Positions 1 to 8,621 of a stretch of 64,000 nt of DNA are shown here, piece by piece. Location of the stretch: assembly GCF_031846275.1 (NCBI RefSeq), contig NZ_JAVRIB010000010.1, positions 1 through 64,000 on the forward strand, read 5' to 3'. This stretch comes from Spectribacter hydrogenoxidans (lineage in GTDB: Bacteria; Pseudomonadota; Gammaproteobacteria; Nevskiales; Salinisphaeraceae). Position numbers and translations under genes: made by a program. Numbering within the stretch: the stretch's first letter is position 1; each line of letters starts with the position of its first letter. The notes under the pieces are model-generated. The model did no database searches. It worked only from the letters and a program-made list of their open reading frames with translations, and was not told where the DNA came from.

Positions 1-47
1 GAGGGGTGGCGGCGCGTTGGTGCTTCGCGGAAGAACCCTCTCCCTGG

Positions 48-72
48 CCCTCTCCCGCTTGGCGGGAGAGGG
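48..72. repeat. Perfect 11-bp inverted repeat (hairpin) downstream of the first gene
   Basis: Arms 48-58 and 62-72 are exact reverse complements (CCCTCTCCCGC / GCGGGAGAGGG) around a three-base loop. The preceding bases repeat the CCCTCTCC theme. GC-rich dispersed intergenic hairpins of this kind are common in proteobacteria. It lies about 30 bp beyond the stop codon of the minus-strand gene at 101, so it may end that transcript or protect its 3' end. There is no clear T-run. Confidence 0.6.
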
Positions 73-100
73 GATGGCTTCGGGACAGGGTGGTGGTCGT

Positions 101-2170
101 TCAGTCTGCCCAGGGAATATTCGCGGCCCAGCTCACCGCGATGGCCTCGCGGATGGCGGCGACGTCGGCATCCGGCACGGCGGCCGGGTCGCCCACTTCC
201 CGGGTTTCGTAATGGAACACGTACAGCCGTGACACGAACTGGCCGAAGGGCAGCGAGGATTCGCCTTCCAGTTCGCCGTGGCCGCGGGTGGTGGTGACCA
301 CGCCCTGCCCCCAGTCCTGGCCGCGGTCGCGGTTGGGGTTGTAGAAGTACACCCGCCACTCGCCCTCGGGGCCACGCTCGATGCGCTCGATGGCAATGGC
401 GTGCCAGCCCACGAATTCGCCGCGGTAGTCGGTGACCGCTACGCCGCAGGGCTGGACGTACACCAGTTGCCGCCCGCCGTTGTAGACCGGGTGGTAGGCG
501 GCGTGGAACAGGCGGATGAAGTCGTCGCAGCCGCTGACGGCCTGGTCGTCGTCCAGCACCTCCGCGAAGCCGCGTTTGACCCACCAGCCGTGGAATTCGG
601 GATTCACCCAGCGGTGGCCGTCACCCGGCCGGTCGATGGTGCGGCGGCTCATTTCCATGTAGACGCGGTCCAGGTGCGACGTGAGCACCAGCGATACCGG
701 ATCCAGCTCGGTGTGCAGCGACTTGGCCAGACCGGCGTCCAGACCGGCCGAGGCGATGGCGTCGCCCTCGAAATGCATCAGCAGCTCGCCGTCGCGGGCG
801 GCGCGGGCGATCAGTTCCAGCAGATAGCCGGCGTCGTTCTGCGCCCACATGCTGATGGCGCGGGCGGCCTGACAGGTGGGGTTGTGGCCCTGGTCCACCC
901 CGCGCGGCTGACCCAGCACGGATAGCGTCCCGGCCACCAGCAGCACGTTGGCGGTGGGCGGGGTCGGCCATTCGCTGGTAGCACGCAGCTGTTCGGCCAC
1001 GTCTTCGTTCATGGGCAGCACCATCAGCCGGCGCAGGCCCGGCGGTACCGGGTCGAAGAACAGCGTGCCCTGCTCCAGCAGCCGGCACAGGCCATAGATG
1101 CAGCGGGCGGTCTCCGGGAAGATGGCGTAACCGATGATCTCGCTGACCAGGTCGCCGTGCGTTACCAGCACGACCCGGCCCACCGGCCCCAGGGCCAGCG
1201 CGTCGGGCAGGCGCTCTGGGGCATTCTCGGCGAGATAGCGCAGCAACAGCGCATGCTGCGGGGCAACCAGCCCGGTGCCGGCCATGGATTCTCCGAACAC
1301 GCGGGCTTCCACCGCCAGCGTTTCCGGGTCCAGCGCGGTCAGCGCAGCGGTGTAATCGTCACCGGCGTGTTCGCGGGCCAGCTCGGTGGGCCCGTGCAGG
1401 GCGTCGATCAGCCGGCGGGCGCGGGTTTCGCTGTCGTCGCCGGTCGCGGCGTCGGTTTCATTTAGCGCCCGGTGCGCCGCATGCAGCAGATGCTCGATAC
1501 GCTGGACCATGATCGGCCGTTGCTGCAGCACGCGCTCGGCCTCGTCCACCAGCGCGGCCAGCAGGCCGCTCATGCCCAGCGTGCGGACCAGAAATGCGAA
1601 CAGCCGCTGCAGCCGCGGCCGCATCGGGTTGGGCTGTTCGCGGTCGGATTCGGTGGCGGTGGGGAACAGCAGGTCCAGATTGCTGGCCAGTACTTCGTCC
1701 AGGAAACGCCGCGCCGCCCCGGCGTCGAAATCCGGCGCGGGCTCGGCCTCGCCGGTGGCAATGGCCAGCAGACGCAGCTGATTCAGGCATTCCAGCGCCG
1801 GCATCATGCCGCCGCTGAGCAGCGTGACCCGCACCAGCCGGGGTTGCAGGTTGGCCGGCTCGGCCCAGTCCCCGCCCAGGAACACGCCGGCGCTGTCGAA
1901 GCGCGGCGCCAGGCGGTAGAGCGCGGCCACCCCGTCATCGCTGTCCAGCAGCCGGGGTACCAGCGCCAGCAGGCGGGTCTGGTGCATGCCCTTGCCGAAG
2001 CTGCGGGCAGCGGCCAGGTTGTCGAGCATGCGCTCGAACTGACCGATCTGCCGGTCGTTGGCCGGTGGAGGCGCGTTGTGCGGGTCGGGAGTTGCCATGA
2101 AAAGCGGCGGCCGGGTGGGTGCCGGTCCGCGACGAAGTCCGCCTGTGATATCGGCCGGCGACGATAACAC
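101..2170 (-). CDS. Large uncharacterised protein with a C-terminal papain-like cysteine peptidase pattern
   Basis: No family is recognised over the whole 689 residues. The N-terminal 400 residues look alpha-helical, with no signal peptide or membrane segment. The C-terminal third carries what looks like a papain-type active site: DQGHNPTCQAA places Gln427 exactly six residues before Cys433, the spacing of the oxyanion Gln and nucleophile in papain; GWHAIAI supplies His590; and YFYNPN supplies Asn611 (or Asn613), followed by a Trp-Gly. Order and spacing fit the clan CA fold, but this is motif reading only. The GTG start at 2170 gives the longest product; an ATG at 2098 gives 665 residues and is equally possible, since neither has a clear ribosome site. 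It follows recJ by 17 bp or more, so it may be the last gene of the alaC-hom-thrC-recJ transcript. It could instead be an inactive structural homologue or a transglutaminase-like protein. Confidence 0.6.
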   Translation of the reverse strand: MLSSPADITGGLRRGPAPTRPPLFMATPDPHNAPPPANDRQIGQFERMLDNLAAARSFGKGMHQTRLLALVPRLLDSDDGVAALYRLAPRFDSAGVFLGGDWAEPANLQPRLVRVTLLSGGMMPALECLNQLRLLAIATGEAEPAPDFDAGAARRFLDEVLASNLDLLFPTATESDREQPNPMRPRLQRLFAFLVRTLGMSGLLAALVDEAERVLQQRPIMVQRIEHLLHAAHRALNETDAATGDDSETRARRLIDALHGPTELAREHAGDDYTAALTALDPETLAVEARVFGESMAGTGLVAPQHALLLRYLAENAPERLPDALALGPVGRVVLVTHGDLVSEIIGYAIFPETARCIYGLCRLLEQGTLFFDPVPPGLRRLMVLPMNEDVAEQLRATSEWPTPPTANVLLVAGTLSVLGQPRGVDQGHNPTCQAARAISMWAQNDAGYLLELIARAARDGELLMHFEGDAIASAGLDAGLAKSLHTELDPVSLVLTSHLDRVYMEMSRRTIDRPGDGHRWVNPEFHGWWVKRGFAEVLDDDQAVSGCDDFIRLFHAAYHPVYNGGRQLVYVQPCGVAVTDYRGEFVGWHAIAIERIERGPEGEWRVYFYNPNRDRGQDWGQGVVTTTRGHGELEGESSLPFGQFVSRLYVFHYETREVGDPAAVPDADVAAIREAIAVSWAANIPWAD

Positions 2171-2187
2171 AAGGGCCCGCGGGGGTT

Positions 2188-3936
2188 TCAGGCGATGGCG
2201 GTGATCACCAGTTGCAGGTTGTCCATCGCCTGATAGCGGTTGACGTCGAGCCGGTAGACGGCATGGATGCGTTCGCCAACCTTGTGCTCCTGATTGAAGG
2301 CGATGGCCGACAGGGCGGCGCCGCCCTCGGCCGGCATCAGGGTCAGCTTGAGATGCCGTTCCCCGACGATGCGCTGATCCAGCACGCGGAATTCGCCGTC
2401 GAACGCCGGTTCCGGAAACCCGGCGCCCCAGGGGCCGCCCTCGCGCAGGGCCCGGGCGGTGTCCAGGCTGAAGTCGTCGCCGCTCAGGGCGCCGTCGGTA
2501 TCGATGATGCCGTCGAGCATCGCCGGGGTGACCCAGCGGTCCACTTCAATGGCAAAGGCATCGCGGAAACGATCCAGGTCGTGTGCTGCCAGGCTCAGGC
2601 CTGCCGCCATGCCGTGGCCGCCGAACTTGTCCACCAGCCCGGGATGGGCGGTGGCCACGTTGGCCAGCACGTCGCGGATGTGCACGCCCGGCACGGACCG
2701 GGCCGACCCCTTCAGCCCGCCCGCGCCGGCCCGGGCGAACGCCACAACCGGCCGGTGGTAGCGCTCGCGAATGCGGCCGGCCACCAGCCCCACGATGCCC
2801 TCGTGCCAGTCCGCCTGATGCACGCAGAGCCCGGACGGCAGACCGGCGTCGCCCAGGTCCAGGGCTGCCAGCGAGGTCAGCGCCTCGTCCTGCATCTGCG
2901 ACTGACGTTCGCGGCGCTCGGCGTTGAGTTGTTCCAGCACCAGCGCGGCCGAATCGGCCCCATGGGCATGTGCCGCCAGCAGGCATTCCACCCCCAGCGC
3001 CATGTTGTCGAGCCGCCCGGCCGCGTTAAGACGCGGGGCCAGGCCGAAACCGATGTCGGTGGCCACCAGCCGGTTCAGTTCGCGTCCGGCCATCTGCGCC
3101 AGGGCGGCAATGCCCGGCCGGGCGCGACCGCGGCGAATGCGCTTGAGGCCCTGGGCCACCAGCACGCGGTTGGTGTGGGTCAGCGGCACCACGTCGGCCA
3201 CCGTGCCCAGGGCCACCAGATCGAGATAATCCGCCAGCACCGGTTCCGGCTGCTCGCGGAACCAGCCGCGGTCGCGCAGCCGCGCCCGCAGGGCCAGCAT
3301 CACGTAGAAGATCACCCCCACGCCGGCCAGCGCCTTGTCCGGAAACGGACAGTCCTTGCGATTGGGATTGACGATGGCATCGGCGGCCGGCAGTTCGGGC
3401 GGCGGCAGATGATGATCGGTCACCAGCACCCGGCAGCCCAGCGCATGGGCGGCCGTCACGCCGTCGTGACTGGCGATGCCGTTATCCACGGTAATGATCA
3501 ACTCGGGGGCGAATTCGCTGGCCGCGGCCACCACCGACGGACTCAGCCCGTAGCCGTGCCGGGCCCGGTCCGGCACCAGATAGTCCACCTGCCGGGCGCC
3601 GAAGGCCCGCAGCAGGTGCACGGCCAGGGCGGTGGCGGTGGCGCCGTCGGCGTCGAAATCCCCCACCACCAGAATGCGCTGGTCGGCGGTCAGCGCCTGT
3701 TCGATCAGATCACAGGCGGCGTCGATATCTGCCAGCTGGCGGAAGTCCGGCAGACGGGCGAGGTCCAGTGACAGCGCGTCGGCGTCCCCCACCCCGCGGG
3801 CAGCGTAGACGCGGCGCAGCAGCGCCGGCAACGAGGCCGGCAATGCGTCGATGGCAGCCTGAAGCGGGCGGCGGCGCAGCACCAGCCCGGTCCCGTCCCG
3901 GGCCGGGATGCGGTGGAGTTCGGCGTCGGCCACCAA
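2188..3936 (-). CDS. recJ: Single-stranded-DNA-specific 5'-3' exonuclease RecJ
   Basis: RecJ degrades single-stranded DNA 5' to 3' in recombination (RecFOR), mismatch and base-excision repair in the cytoplasm. The DHH signature is clear: VVGDFDADGATATA, then TVDNGIASHDG, VTDHHLPPPELPAADAIVNPN, and the DHHA1-side glycine motif DKFGGHGMAAGLSL near the C-terminus. The length of about 580 residues matches the family. The start is uncertain: TTG at 3936 (used here) and GTG at 3933 lie just after the thrC stop, while similarity to E. coli RecJ begins nearer a GTG at 3882. It runs directly behind thrC (stop at 3945), which implies cotranscription. No odd features were seen. Confidence 0.95.
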   Translation of the reverse strand: MVADAELHRIPARDGTGLVLRRRPLQAAIDALPASLPALLRRVYAARGVGDADALSLDLARLPDFRQLADIDAACDLIEQALTADQRILVVGDFDADGATATALAVHLLRAFGARQVDYLVPDRARHGYGLSPSVVAAASEFAPELIITVDNGIASHDGVTAAHALGCRVLVTDHHLPPPELPAADAIVNPNRKDCPFPDKALAGVGVIFYVMLALRARLRDRGWFREQPEPVLADYLDLVALGTVADVVPLTHTNRVLVAQGLKRIRRGRARPGIAALAQMAGRELNRLVATDIGFGLAPRLNAAGRLDNMALGVECLLAAHAHGADSAALVLEQLNAERRERQSQMQDEALTSLAALDLGDAGLPSGLCVHQADWHEGIVGLVAGRIRERYHRPVVAFARAGAGGLKGSARSVPGVHIRDVLANVATAHPGLVDKFGGHGMAAGLSLAAHDLDRFRDAFAIEVDRWVTPAMLDGIIDTDGALSGDDFSLDTARALREGGPWGAGFPEPAFDGEFRVLDQRIVGERHLKLTLMPAEGGAALSAIAFNQEHKVGERIHAVYRLDVNRYQAMDNLQLVITAIA

Positions 3937-3944
3937 CCTCGGCG

Positions 3945-5072
3945 TCAGACCGCTTCGCCGATCACCGCGCTGACCGCATCCAGCGTGGCCGGCACGGTTT
4001 CGATCTTGCTGCCCTGGCTGATGGCGATGTCCGGGTCCTTCAGGCCGTGGCCGGTGAGGGTGCACACCACGCTGGTGCCGTCGGCAATGCGGCCACGGCT
4101 GATATCGCGCAGGGCCCCGGCCAGTGAGGCGGCCGACGCCGGTTCGCAGAACACGCCCTCGCGGGCGGCCAGCTGCTTCTGGGTGGCCAGGATTTCCTCG
4201 TCGGTGAGTTCATCGAACCAGCCGCCGGATTCCTCGCGCACCACCCAGGCGGCATCCCAGCTCTGCGGATGACCGATGCGGATGGCGGTGGCCACCGTGT
4301 CGGGCTCATCCACCATCGAACCGCGCAGGAACGGCGCACTGCCATTGGCCTGGTAGCCCACCATGGTGGGGCGCTCGCCGTTGCCGCCGCCGGCGTAGGC
4401 GCAGCGCCCGCCGCAATAACTGCAGGCCTTGGTGACCGCGTCGTGATGCGTGGCGGCGCATTCGCTGTAGCCGATCCAGTGCGCGGTGATGTTGCCGGCG
4501 TTGCCCACCGGCAGACAGTGATAATCCGGGGCGCGGCCGAGGTCCTCGACGATCTCGAACGCGGCGGTCTTCTGCCCCTGCAGGCGGTAGGGGTTGATCG
4601 AATTGACGATGGTGACCGGCGTCTGCTCGGCCACTTCGCGCACCAGCCGCATGCCGGCGTCGAAATTGCCCGCGATCTGGATGATGCGGGCGCCGTGCAT
4701 CATCGCCTGGGCGAGCTTGCCCATGGCGATCTTGCCGTCCGGGATGAGCACAAAGGCGGTAATGCCCGCCCGTGCCGCATAGGCCGCCGCCGCGGCCGAG
4801 GTATTCCCGGTGGACGCGCAGATGATGGCCTTGGCGCCCTCCGCCACCGCCTGGGTCACGGCCATGGTCATGCCGCGATCCTTGAACGAGCCGGTGGGAT
4901 TGAGCCCCTCGTACTTGACGTACAGCTCGCCGCCGAAACCGATGTCCCGCGGGATGTTGTGCAGGCGGATGAGCGGCGTCGCGCCCTCCCCCAGGCTGAT
5001 CAGGCGGGCATCATCCGCGACCGGGAGGCGATCCCGGTAGCGCTCGATCAAACCCGTATAGCGTTGGCTCAT
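3945..5072 (-). CDS. thrC: Threonine synthase with an unusual cysteine-rich insertion
   Basis: This PLP enzyme converts O-phosphohomoserine to threonine. NPTGSFKDRG holds the PLP lysine (Lys64), CASTGNTSAA is the phosphate-binding loop, and VGNAGNITAHW is the conserved central motif. The 375-residue length is near that of the short threonine synthase class. Between the central motif and GYQANGSAPFL there is an extra segment of about 25 residues containing Cys205 and the cluster C217-SY-C220-GGR-C224, which looks like a small metal knuckle. I do not know this insertion from the E. coli or Thermus enzymes. A GGAG lies about nine bases before the ATG. It follows hom across a 77-bp gap that holds a heptamer array. 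Together with hom it forms the threonine branch of the aspartate pathway. Confidence 0.95.
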   Translation of the reverse strand: MSQRYTGLIERYRDRLPVADDARLISLGEGATPLIRLHNIPRDIGFGGELYVKYEGLNPTGSFKDRGMTMAVTQAVAEGAKAIICASTGNTSAAAAAYAARAGITAFVLIPDGKIAMGKLAQAMMHGARIIQIAGNFDAGMRLVREVAEQTPVTIVNSINPYRLQGQKTAAFEIVEDLGRAPDYHCLPVGNAGNITAHWIGYSECAATHHDAVTKACSYCGGRCAYAGGGNGERPTMVGYQANGSAPFLRGSMVDEPDTVATAIRIGHPQSWDAAWVVREESGGWFDELTDEEILATQKQLAAREGVFCEPASAASLAGALRDISRGRIADGTSVVCTLTGHGLKDPDIAISQGSKIETVPATLDAVSAVIGEAV

Positions 5073-5107
5073 CAGGACAGTCTCCGCGGCACCCGGGCCG
5101 AACCGTA

Positions 5108-5142
5108 CTCAAATCGAAACACGAAACACCAAACTCCAAACG
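5108..5142 (-). repeat. 35-bp array of five degenerate heptamers (copy A)
   Basis: Read on the minus strand, the gap between the hom stop and the thrC start is five consecutive 7-bp units: CGTTTGG, AGTTTGG, TGTTTCG, TGTTTCG, ATTTGAG. The core is nGTTTSG. A second array with the same unit size, unit number and boundary letters sits at 42095-42129 between dapD and the next gene. Both lie between cotranscribed amino-acid biosynthesis genes, shortly before the downstream ribosome-binding site. Function is unknown. Confidence 0.7.
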
Positions 5143-5149
5143 GCAACGC

Positions 5150-6463
5150 CTAGTCCTCGAACTGCGCCACGCGCATGTGCACCAGGCCAGGCCGCGTGTA
5201 CGGCAGATCATCCAGGCTGTCGAAGAATTTCATCATCTGGCCCTCGATCACCGGCTTGGTGACGATGATGATCAGGGCGTCGTCGCCGGCGGTTTCCGGA
5301 TCCTTCTGCAGGATCGCCTCGATGCTGATCTCGTGCTGGGCCAGCAGGCCGGTGATCTGGGACATCACGCCCGGCTCGTCAGCCACCTGCACCCGGAAGT
5401 AGTGGCCGCAGAAGAAGCCTTCGTTGCCGAGGATCGGCGTGTCGGTGATCTGGTCCGGCTGGAAGGCCAGATGCGGCACGCGGCCGGTCGGGTCGACACT
5501 CATGATACGCACGGTGTCGATCAGGTCGGCCACCACCGCCGAGGCGGTGGGACCGGCACCGGCGCCGGCGCCATAATAGACGGTCGGCCCGACGGCGTCG
5601 CCGTAGACCATCACGGCATTCTTCTCGCCCTCCACATTGGCCAGCAGCGCCTTTTCCGAGACCAGCGTGGGGTGCACGCGCAGTTCGATGCCGCCGTCGT
5701 TGCGCCGGGCGATGCCCAGGTGCTTGATGCGGTAGCCCATTTCCTCGGCATAGGCGATGTCGTCGGCGTGGATGCCGCGAATGCCCTGGGTATAGATGCG
5801 GTCGAACGACAGCGGAATGCCGAAGGCGATGGAACCGAGGATCGCCAGCTTGTGGGCCGCGTCGATGCCGTCCACGTCGAAGGTGGGATCGGCTTCGGCA
5901 TAGCCCAGCGCCTGGGCCTCGGCCAGGGCCTCGGCGAAATCGGCGCCCTCGAACTTCATCTGGCTGAGGATGAAGTTGCCGGTGCCGTTGATGATGCCGG
6001 CCAGCCATTCGATGTGATTGGCGGCCAGGCCCTCCCGGATCGCCTTGATGATGGGGATGCCGCCGGCCACGGCGGCCTCGAACGTCACCACCACGTCGTG
6101 CTTGTCGGCGGCGGCGAAGATTTCGTTGCCGTGCAGCGCGATCAGGTGCTTGTTGGCGGTGACCACGTGCTTGCCCTGCTCGATCGCGGCCATCACCAGC
6201 TTGTAGGCGTCATCCTCGCCGCCGATCAGCTCGAGCACCACGTCGATATCCGGATCGTTGACCACCGCGAACGGGTCGGTGGTCAGGGTGATGCCGTCGG
6301 TGGGGCATTCCCGCGGCTTATCGAGGTTCTGCACTGCCGCGTGGGTGATGCGCACCACGCGGCCTGCGCGCCGCCCGATCTCCTTCGCGTTGTGCGCCAG
6401 CAGGTTGACGGTGCCGGCACCCACGGTGCCCAACCCCAACAGACCGACATTGACCGGTTTCAC
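5150..6463 (-). CDS. hom: Homoserine dehydrogenase
   Basis: Hom reduces aspartate semialdehyde to homoserine with NAD(P)H, the branch point to threonine, methionine and isoleucine. The N-terminal Rossmann loop is GLLGLGTVGAGT, followed by the catalytic-region motifs VTANKHLIA, AAVAGGIPII and GIINGTGNFIL. A C-terminal ACT domain (from about residue 355, RVQVADEPGVMSQITGLLAQ) suggests feedback control by threonine, as in other monofunctional Hom proteins of about 435 residues. The GTG start is supported by an AAAGGGAGAG ribosome site eight bases upstream. It lies between the alaC-like gene and thrC, all on the same strand. Confidence 0.97.
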   Translation of the reverse strand: MKPVNVGLLGLGTVGAGTVNLLAHNAKEIGRRAGRVVRITHAAVQNLDKPRECPTDGITLTTDPFAVVNDPDIDVVLELIGGEDDAYKLVMAAIEQGKHVVTANKHLIALHGNEIFAAADKHDVVVTFEAAVAGGIPIIKAIREGLAANHIEWLAGIINGTGNFILSQMKFEGADFAEALAEAQALGYAEADPTFDVDGIDAAHKLAILGSIAFGIPLSFDRIYTQGIRGIHADDIAYAEEMGYRIKHLGIARRNDGGIELRVHPTLVSEKALLANVEGEKNAVMVYGDAVGPTVYYGAGAGAGPTASAVVADLIDTVRIMSVDPTGRVPHLAFQPDQITDTPILGNEGFFCGHYFRVQVADEPGVMSQITGLLAQHEISIEAILQKDPETAGDDALIIIVTKPVIEGQMMKFFDSLDDLPYTRPGLVHMRVAQFED

Positions 6464-6495
6464 GCTGATCTCTCCCTTTGTTTGTTTGACTCGCA

Positions 6496-6517
6496 GCGCC
6501 GCCTGCAGCGGCGGCGC
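6496..6517. repeat. Perfect 8-bp stem hairpin between alaC-like gene and hom
   Basis: GCGCCGCC at 6496-6503 and GGCGGCGC at 6510-6517 pair perfectly around a six-base loop. It lies in the 79-bp gap after the aminotransferase stop and before the hom ribosome site. No T-run follows on either strand, so it is more likely an RNA-stabilising or pausing structure than a strong terminator. An attenuator role for threonine genes cannot be shown: I see no leader peptide. Confidence 0.45.
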
Positions 6518-6542
6518 CGGGATTGGCCGGTTCAGGCCGTCG

Positions 6543-7772
6543 TCATGCCATCGCCGAATCGCGCCGCAGCATGCGCTTGATGTTGCGCAGCGCCTGACGG
6601 ATTCGCTGTTCGTTCTCGATCAGCCCGATGCGGACATGATCATCACCGTACTGGCCGAAGCCCACGCCCGGCGACACCGCCACCTCGGCATCGCGCAGCA
6701 GCCGCTTGGAGAATTCCAGCGACCCTTCCGCGCGGTACATCTCCGGCACCGGCGCCCATACGAACATCGTGGCCCCGGGCTTTTCCACCTCCCAGCCGAT
6801 TTCGTTGAGCCCGTCGCAGAACACGTCGCGGCGAGCCCGGTACATCTCGCGGATTTCGCCCACGCACTCCTGCGGGCCGTTGAGGGCGGCGATGGCCGCT
6901 ACCTGCACCGGCGTGAACATGCCGTAATCCAGATACGACTTCATCTTGGCCAGCGCCGCGATCAGCGTGGGGTTGCCACACAGGAAGCCGACCCGCCAAC
7001 CGGGCATGTTGTAGCTCTTGGACAGCGAGAACGACTCCACCGCCACTTCCCTGGCGCCCGGCACCTGCAGGATGGATGGTGCCTCGTGGCCGTCGAAGAC
7101 GAGATCGGCGTAGGCCAGATCCTGCACGATCCACAGATCGTACTCCCGTGCCATCGCTACCGCCTTTTCGAAGAACTCCAGCGTGGCGCATTCCGTGGTC
7201 GGGTTGCAGGGGAAATTCAGCAGCATCATCTTCGGGCGCGGCCAGGACTCCTTGATCGCCTTTTCCAGCTCCTCGAAGAAGTCGGACCCCGGCGTGAGCT
7301 GCACATGGCGCACGTCCGCACCGGCAATCACCGCGCCGTAGGGATGGATCGGATAGGCGGGATTGGGCACCAGCACCTGGTCGCCGCGTTCCAGCGTGGC
7401 CAGCATCAGGTGGGCCAGGCCCTCCTTGGAGCCTATGGTGACGATGGCCTCGCTATCCGGATCCAGCTCGACGTCGTAGCGCCGCTTGTACCAGTCGCAG
7501 ATCGCCAGCCGCAGCCGTGGAATACCCTTGGAGACCGAATAGCGGTGGGTGTCCCCGCGCTGGGTGACTTCCACCATCTTGTCGACGATGTGCTGCGGCG
7601 TGGGCTGATCGGGATTGCCCATGCCGAGGTCGATGATGTCCTCCCCGCGCGCTCGCGCCGCCTTCTTCAGATCGTTGACGATGCTGAATACGTACGGCGG
7701 CAGCCGTTCGATACGGGGGAAGCTGGCTTTCGAGGAGGACAAACGCGTGGGCTCCGGCAACGGGCTGGTCAC
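6543..7772 (-). CDS. alaC: AlaC-type PLP aminotransferase (glutamate-pyruvate type)
   Basis: This is a fold-type I class I/II aminotransferase. LSKSYNMPGWRVGF contains the PLP lysine Lys252, NFPCNPTTECAT holds the substrate and cofactor Asn, and IVQDLAYADL the cofactor-binding Asp. The N-terminal RIERLPPYVFSIVNDLK and IDLGMGNPDQPTP are typical of AlaC (YfdZ), which makes alanine from pyruvate and glutamate. The length of 409 residues is normal. The GTG start at 7772 lacks an obvious ribosome site. It sits directly upstream of hom and thrC, so a role in amino-acid supply within one operon is likely. In Pseudomonas-type loci such a gene is also found before hom. A related methionine or diaminopimelate aminotransferase activity cannot be excluded. 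Confidence 0.88.
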   Translation of the reverse strand: MTSPLPEPTRLSSSKASFPRIERLPPYVFSIVNDLKKAARARGEDIIDLGMGNPDQPTPQHIVDKMVEVTQRGDTHRYSVSKGIPRLRLAICDWYKRRYDVELDPDSEAIVTIGSKEGLAHLMLATLERGDQVLVPNPAYPIHPYGAVIAGADVRHVQLTPGSDFFEELEKAIKESWPRPKMMLLNFPCNPTTECATLEFFEKAVAMAREYDLWIVQDLAYADLVFDGHEAPSILQVPGAREVAVESFSLSKSYNMPGWRVGFLCGNPTLIAALAKMKSYLDYGMFTPVQVAAIAALNGPQECVGEIREMYRARRDVFCDGLNEIGWEVEKPGATMFVWAPVPEMYRAEGSLEFSKRLLRDAEVAVSPGVGFGQYGDDHVRIGLIENEQRIRQALRNIKRMLRRDSAMA

Positions 7773-7782
7773 GAATGAATGA

Positions 7783-7799
7783 GCCGCCCCGAGGGCGGC
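7783..7799 (-). terminator. Candidate intrinsic terminator after nlpD
   Basis: Read on the minus strand, GCCGCCC-TCG-GGGCGGC is a perfect 7-bp stem with a three-base loop, followed by TCATTCATTC. The T content is only moderate. It lies about 65 bp beyond the nlpD stop and just before the aminotransferase start, so it would separate the surE-pcm-yqaA-nlpD transcript from the alaC-hom-thrC-recJ one. Confidence 0.45.
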
Positions 7800-7865
7800 C
7801 CATCCCCGCGCCGCACCTGCGACGCAATGGCGGAATTTTGCCAGAAAGCCCGCCTCGCAACCAGA

Positions 7866-8621
7866 TCAACGCGGCGGCAGCACCTCGCGTGGATTGATCG
7901 GGGCGCCATCGCGGCGGACTTCGAAGTGCAGCGCCGGCTGCTGATTCGGGCCCACCCCCATTTCCGCGATCGCCTCGCCCACCTTCACCTGCCGCCCCTG
8001 TTCCACCAGCAGCTTGCGGTTGTAGCCGTAGGCGGACAGGAAGTGCTCGTCGTGCTTGATGATCACCAGATTCCCGTAGCCCTTGAGTCCGGTGCCGCTG
8101 TAGACCACCCGGCCGGCCTGGGCGGCATGCACCGTGTCACCCGCCTTGCCACCGATATCGATGCCGCTGAGCGATTCGCCGCCGGTATAGGCCCGCAGCA
8201 CGGCGCCGCCGGCCGGCCAGCGCCAGCCGTCCGGCCGCGGGCGGCTGGCAGGCGGTGTGGGACTCGGTGCCGGCGCCGGCGTGGGTTTGGTCGCGGGCTG
8301 CTCACGGCGCGAGGCAGACGAGGACGTTTCCTCTTGCGACGATGACGGCGTTTCGGCACGCACCGGGCCGTAGGGGTCCAACGTGAGTTCCTGGCCGGGA
8401 TAGATGGTGTAGGGCGGGTCGATACCGTTCCAGCGGGCCAGGTTCTGCCACTTGATGCCGTAATCCCAGGCGATCGAGTACAGCGTCTCGCCCCGCGCCA
8501 CCGTGTGCAGTTCGGGCCGGAACGTCTGCCGCAGAGAGCAGCCCGCCAGCAGCGCTGCTACCAGCAGCGCTACAACTGGTACCAGAGCACTCCGACGGCG
8601 ATGAGCAGCACCATTGTCCAT
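7866..8621 (-). CDS. nlpD: NlpD-like lipoprotein, LysM plus degenerate M23 domain (amidase activator)
   Basis: NlpD activates the cell-wall amidase AmiC during septation at the outer membrane. The ATG at 8621 gives 251 residues: a signal peptide ending in the lipobox LLAGC (Cys28), a LysM peptidoglycan-binding domain at about 36-80 (VARGETLYSIAWDYG), a Pro/Ser/Thr-rich linker, and a LytM/M23 domain at about 150-248. The M23 zinc ligands are degenerate, with GIDIGG lacking the usual preceding His and AYGYN where active enzymes carry His, as in E. coli NlpD. It acts as a regulator, not a peptidase. The start overlaps the 3' end of the DedA-like gene by 52 bp. In most gammaproteobacteria rpoS follows nlpD; here a terminator and alaC follow instead. 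Confidence 0.92.
   Translation of the reverse strand: MDNGAAHRRRSALVPVVALLVAALLAGCSLRQTFRPELHTVARGETLYSIAWDYGIKWQNLARWNGIDPPYTIYPGQELTLDPYGPVRAETPSSSQEETSSSASRREQPATKPTPAPAPSPTPPASRPRPDGWRWPAGGAVLRAYTGGESLSGIDIGGKAGDTVHAAQAGRVVYSGTGLKGYGNLVIIKHDEHFLSAYGYNRKLLVEQGRQVKVGEAIAEMGVGPNQQPALHFEVRRDGAPINPREVLPPR

Noticed and set aside
278..2167. Long plus-strand open frames opposite the first gene, and many similar antisense frames throughout
   Set aside because: GC-rich codon bias on one strand keeps opposite frames open; their products are rich in His, Gly, Arg and Gln and resemble no proteins.
5096..5149. A CRISPR-like array or leader peptide in the hom-thrC gap
   Set aside because: The units are 7 bp without spacers, and no reading frame rich in Thr or Ile codons is present.
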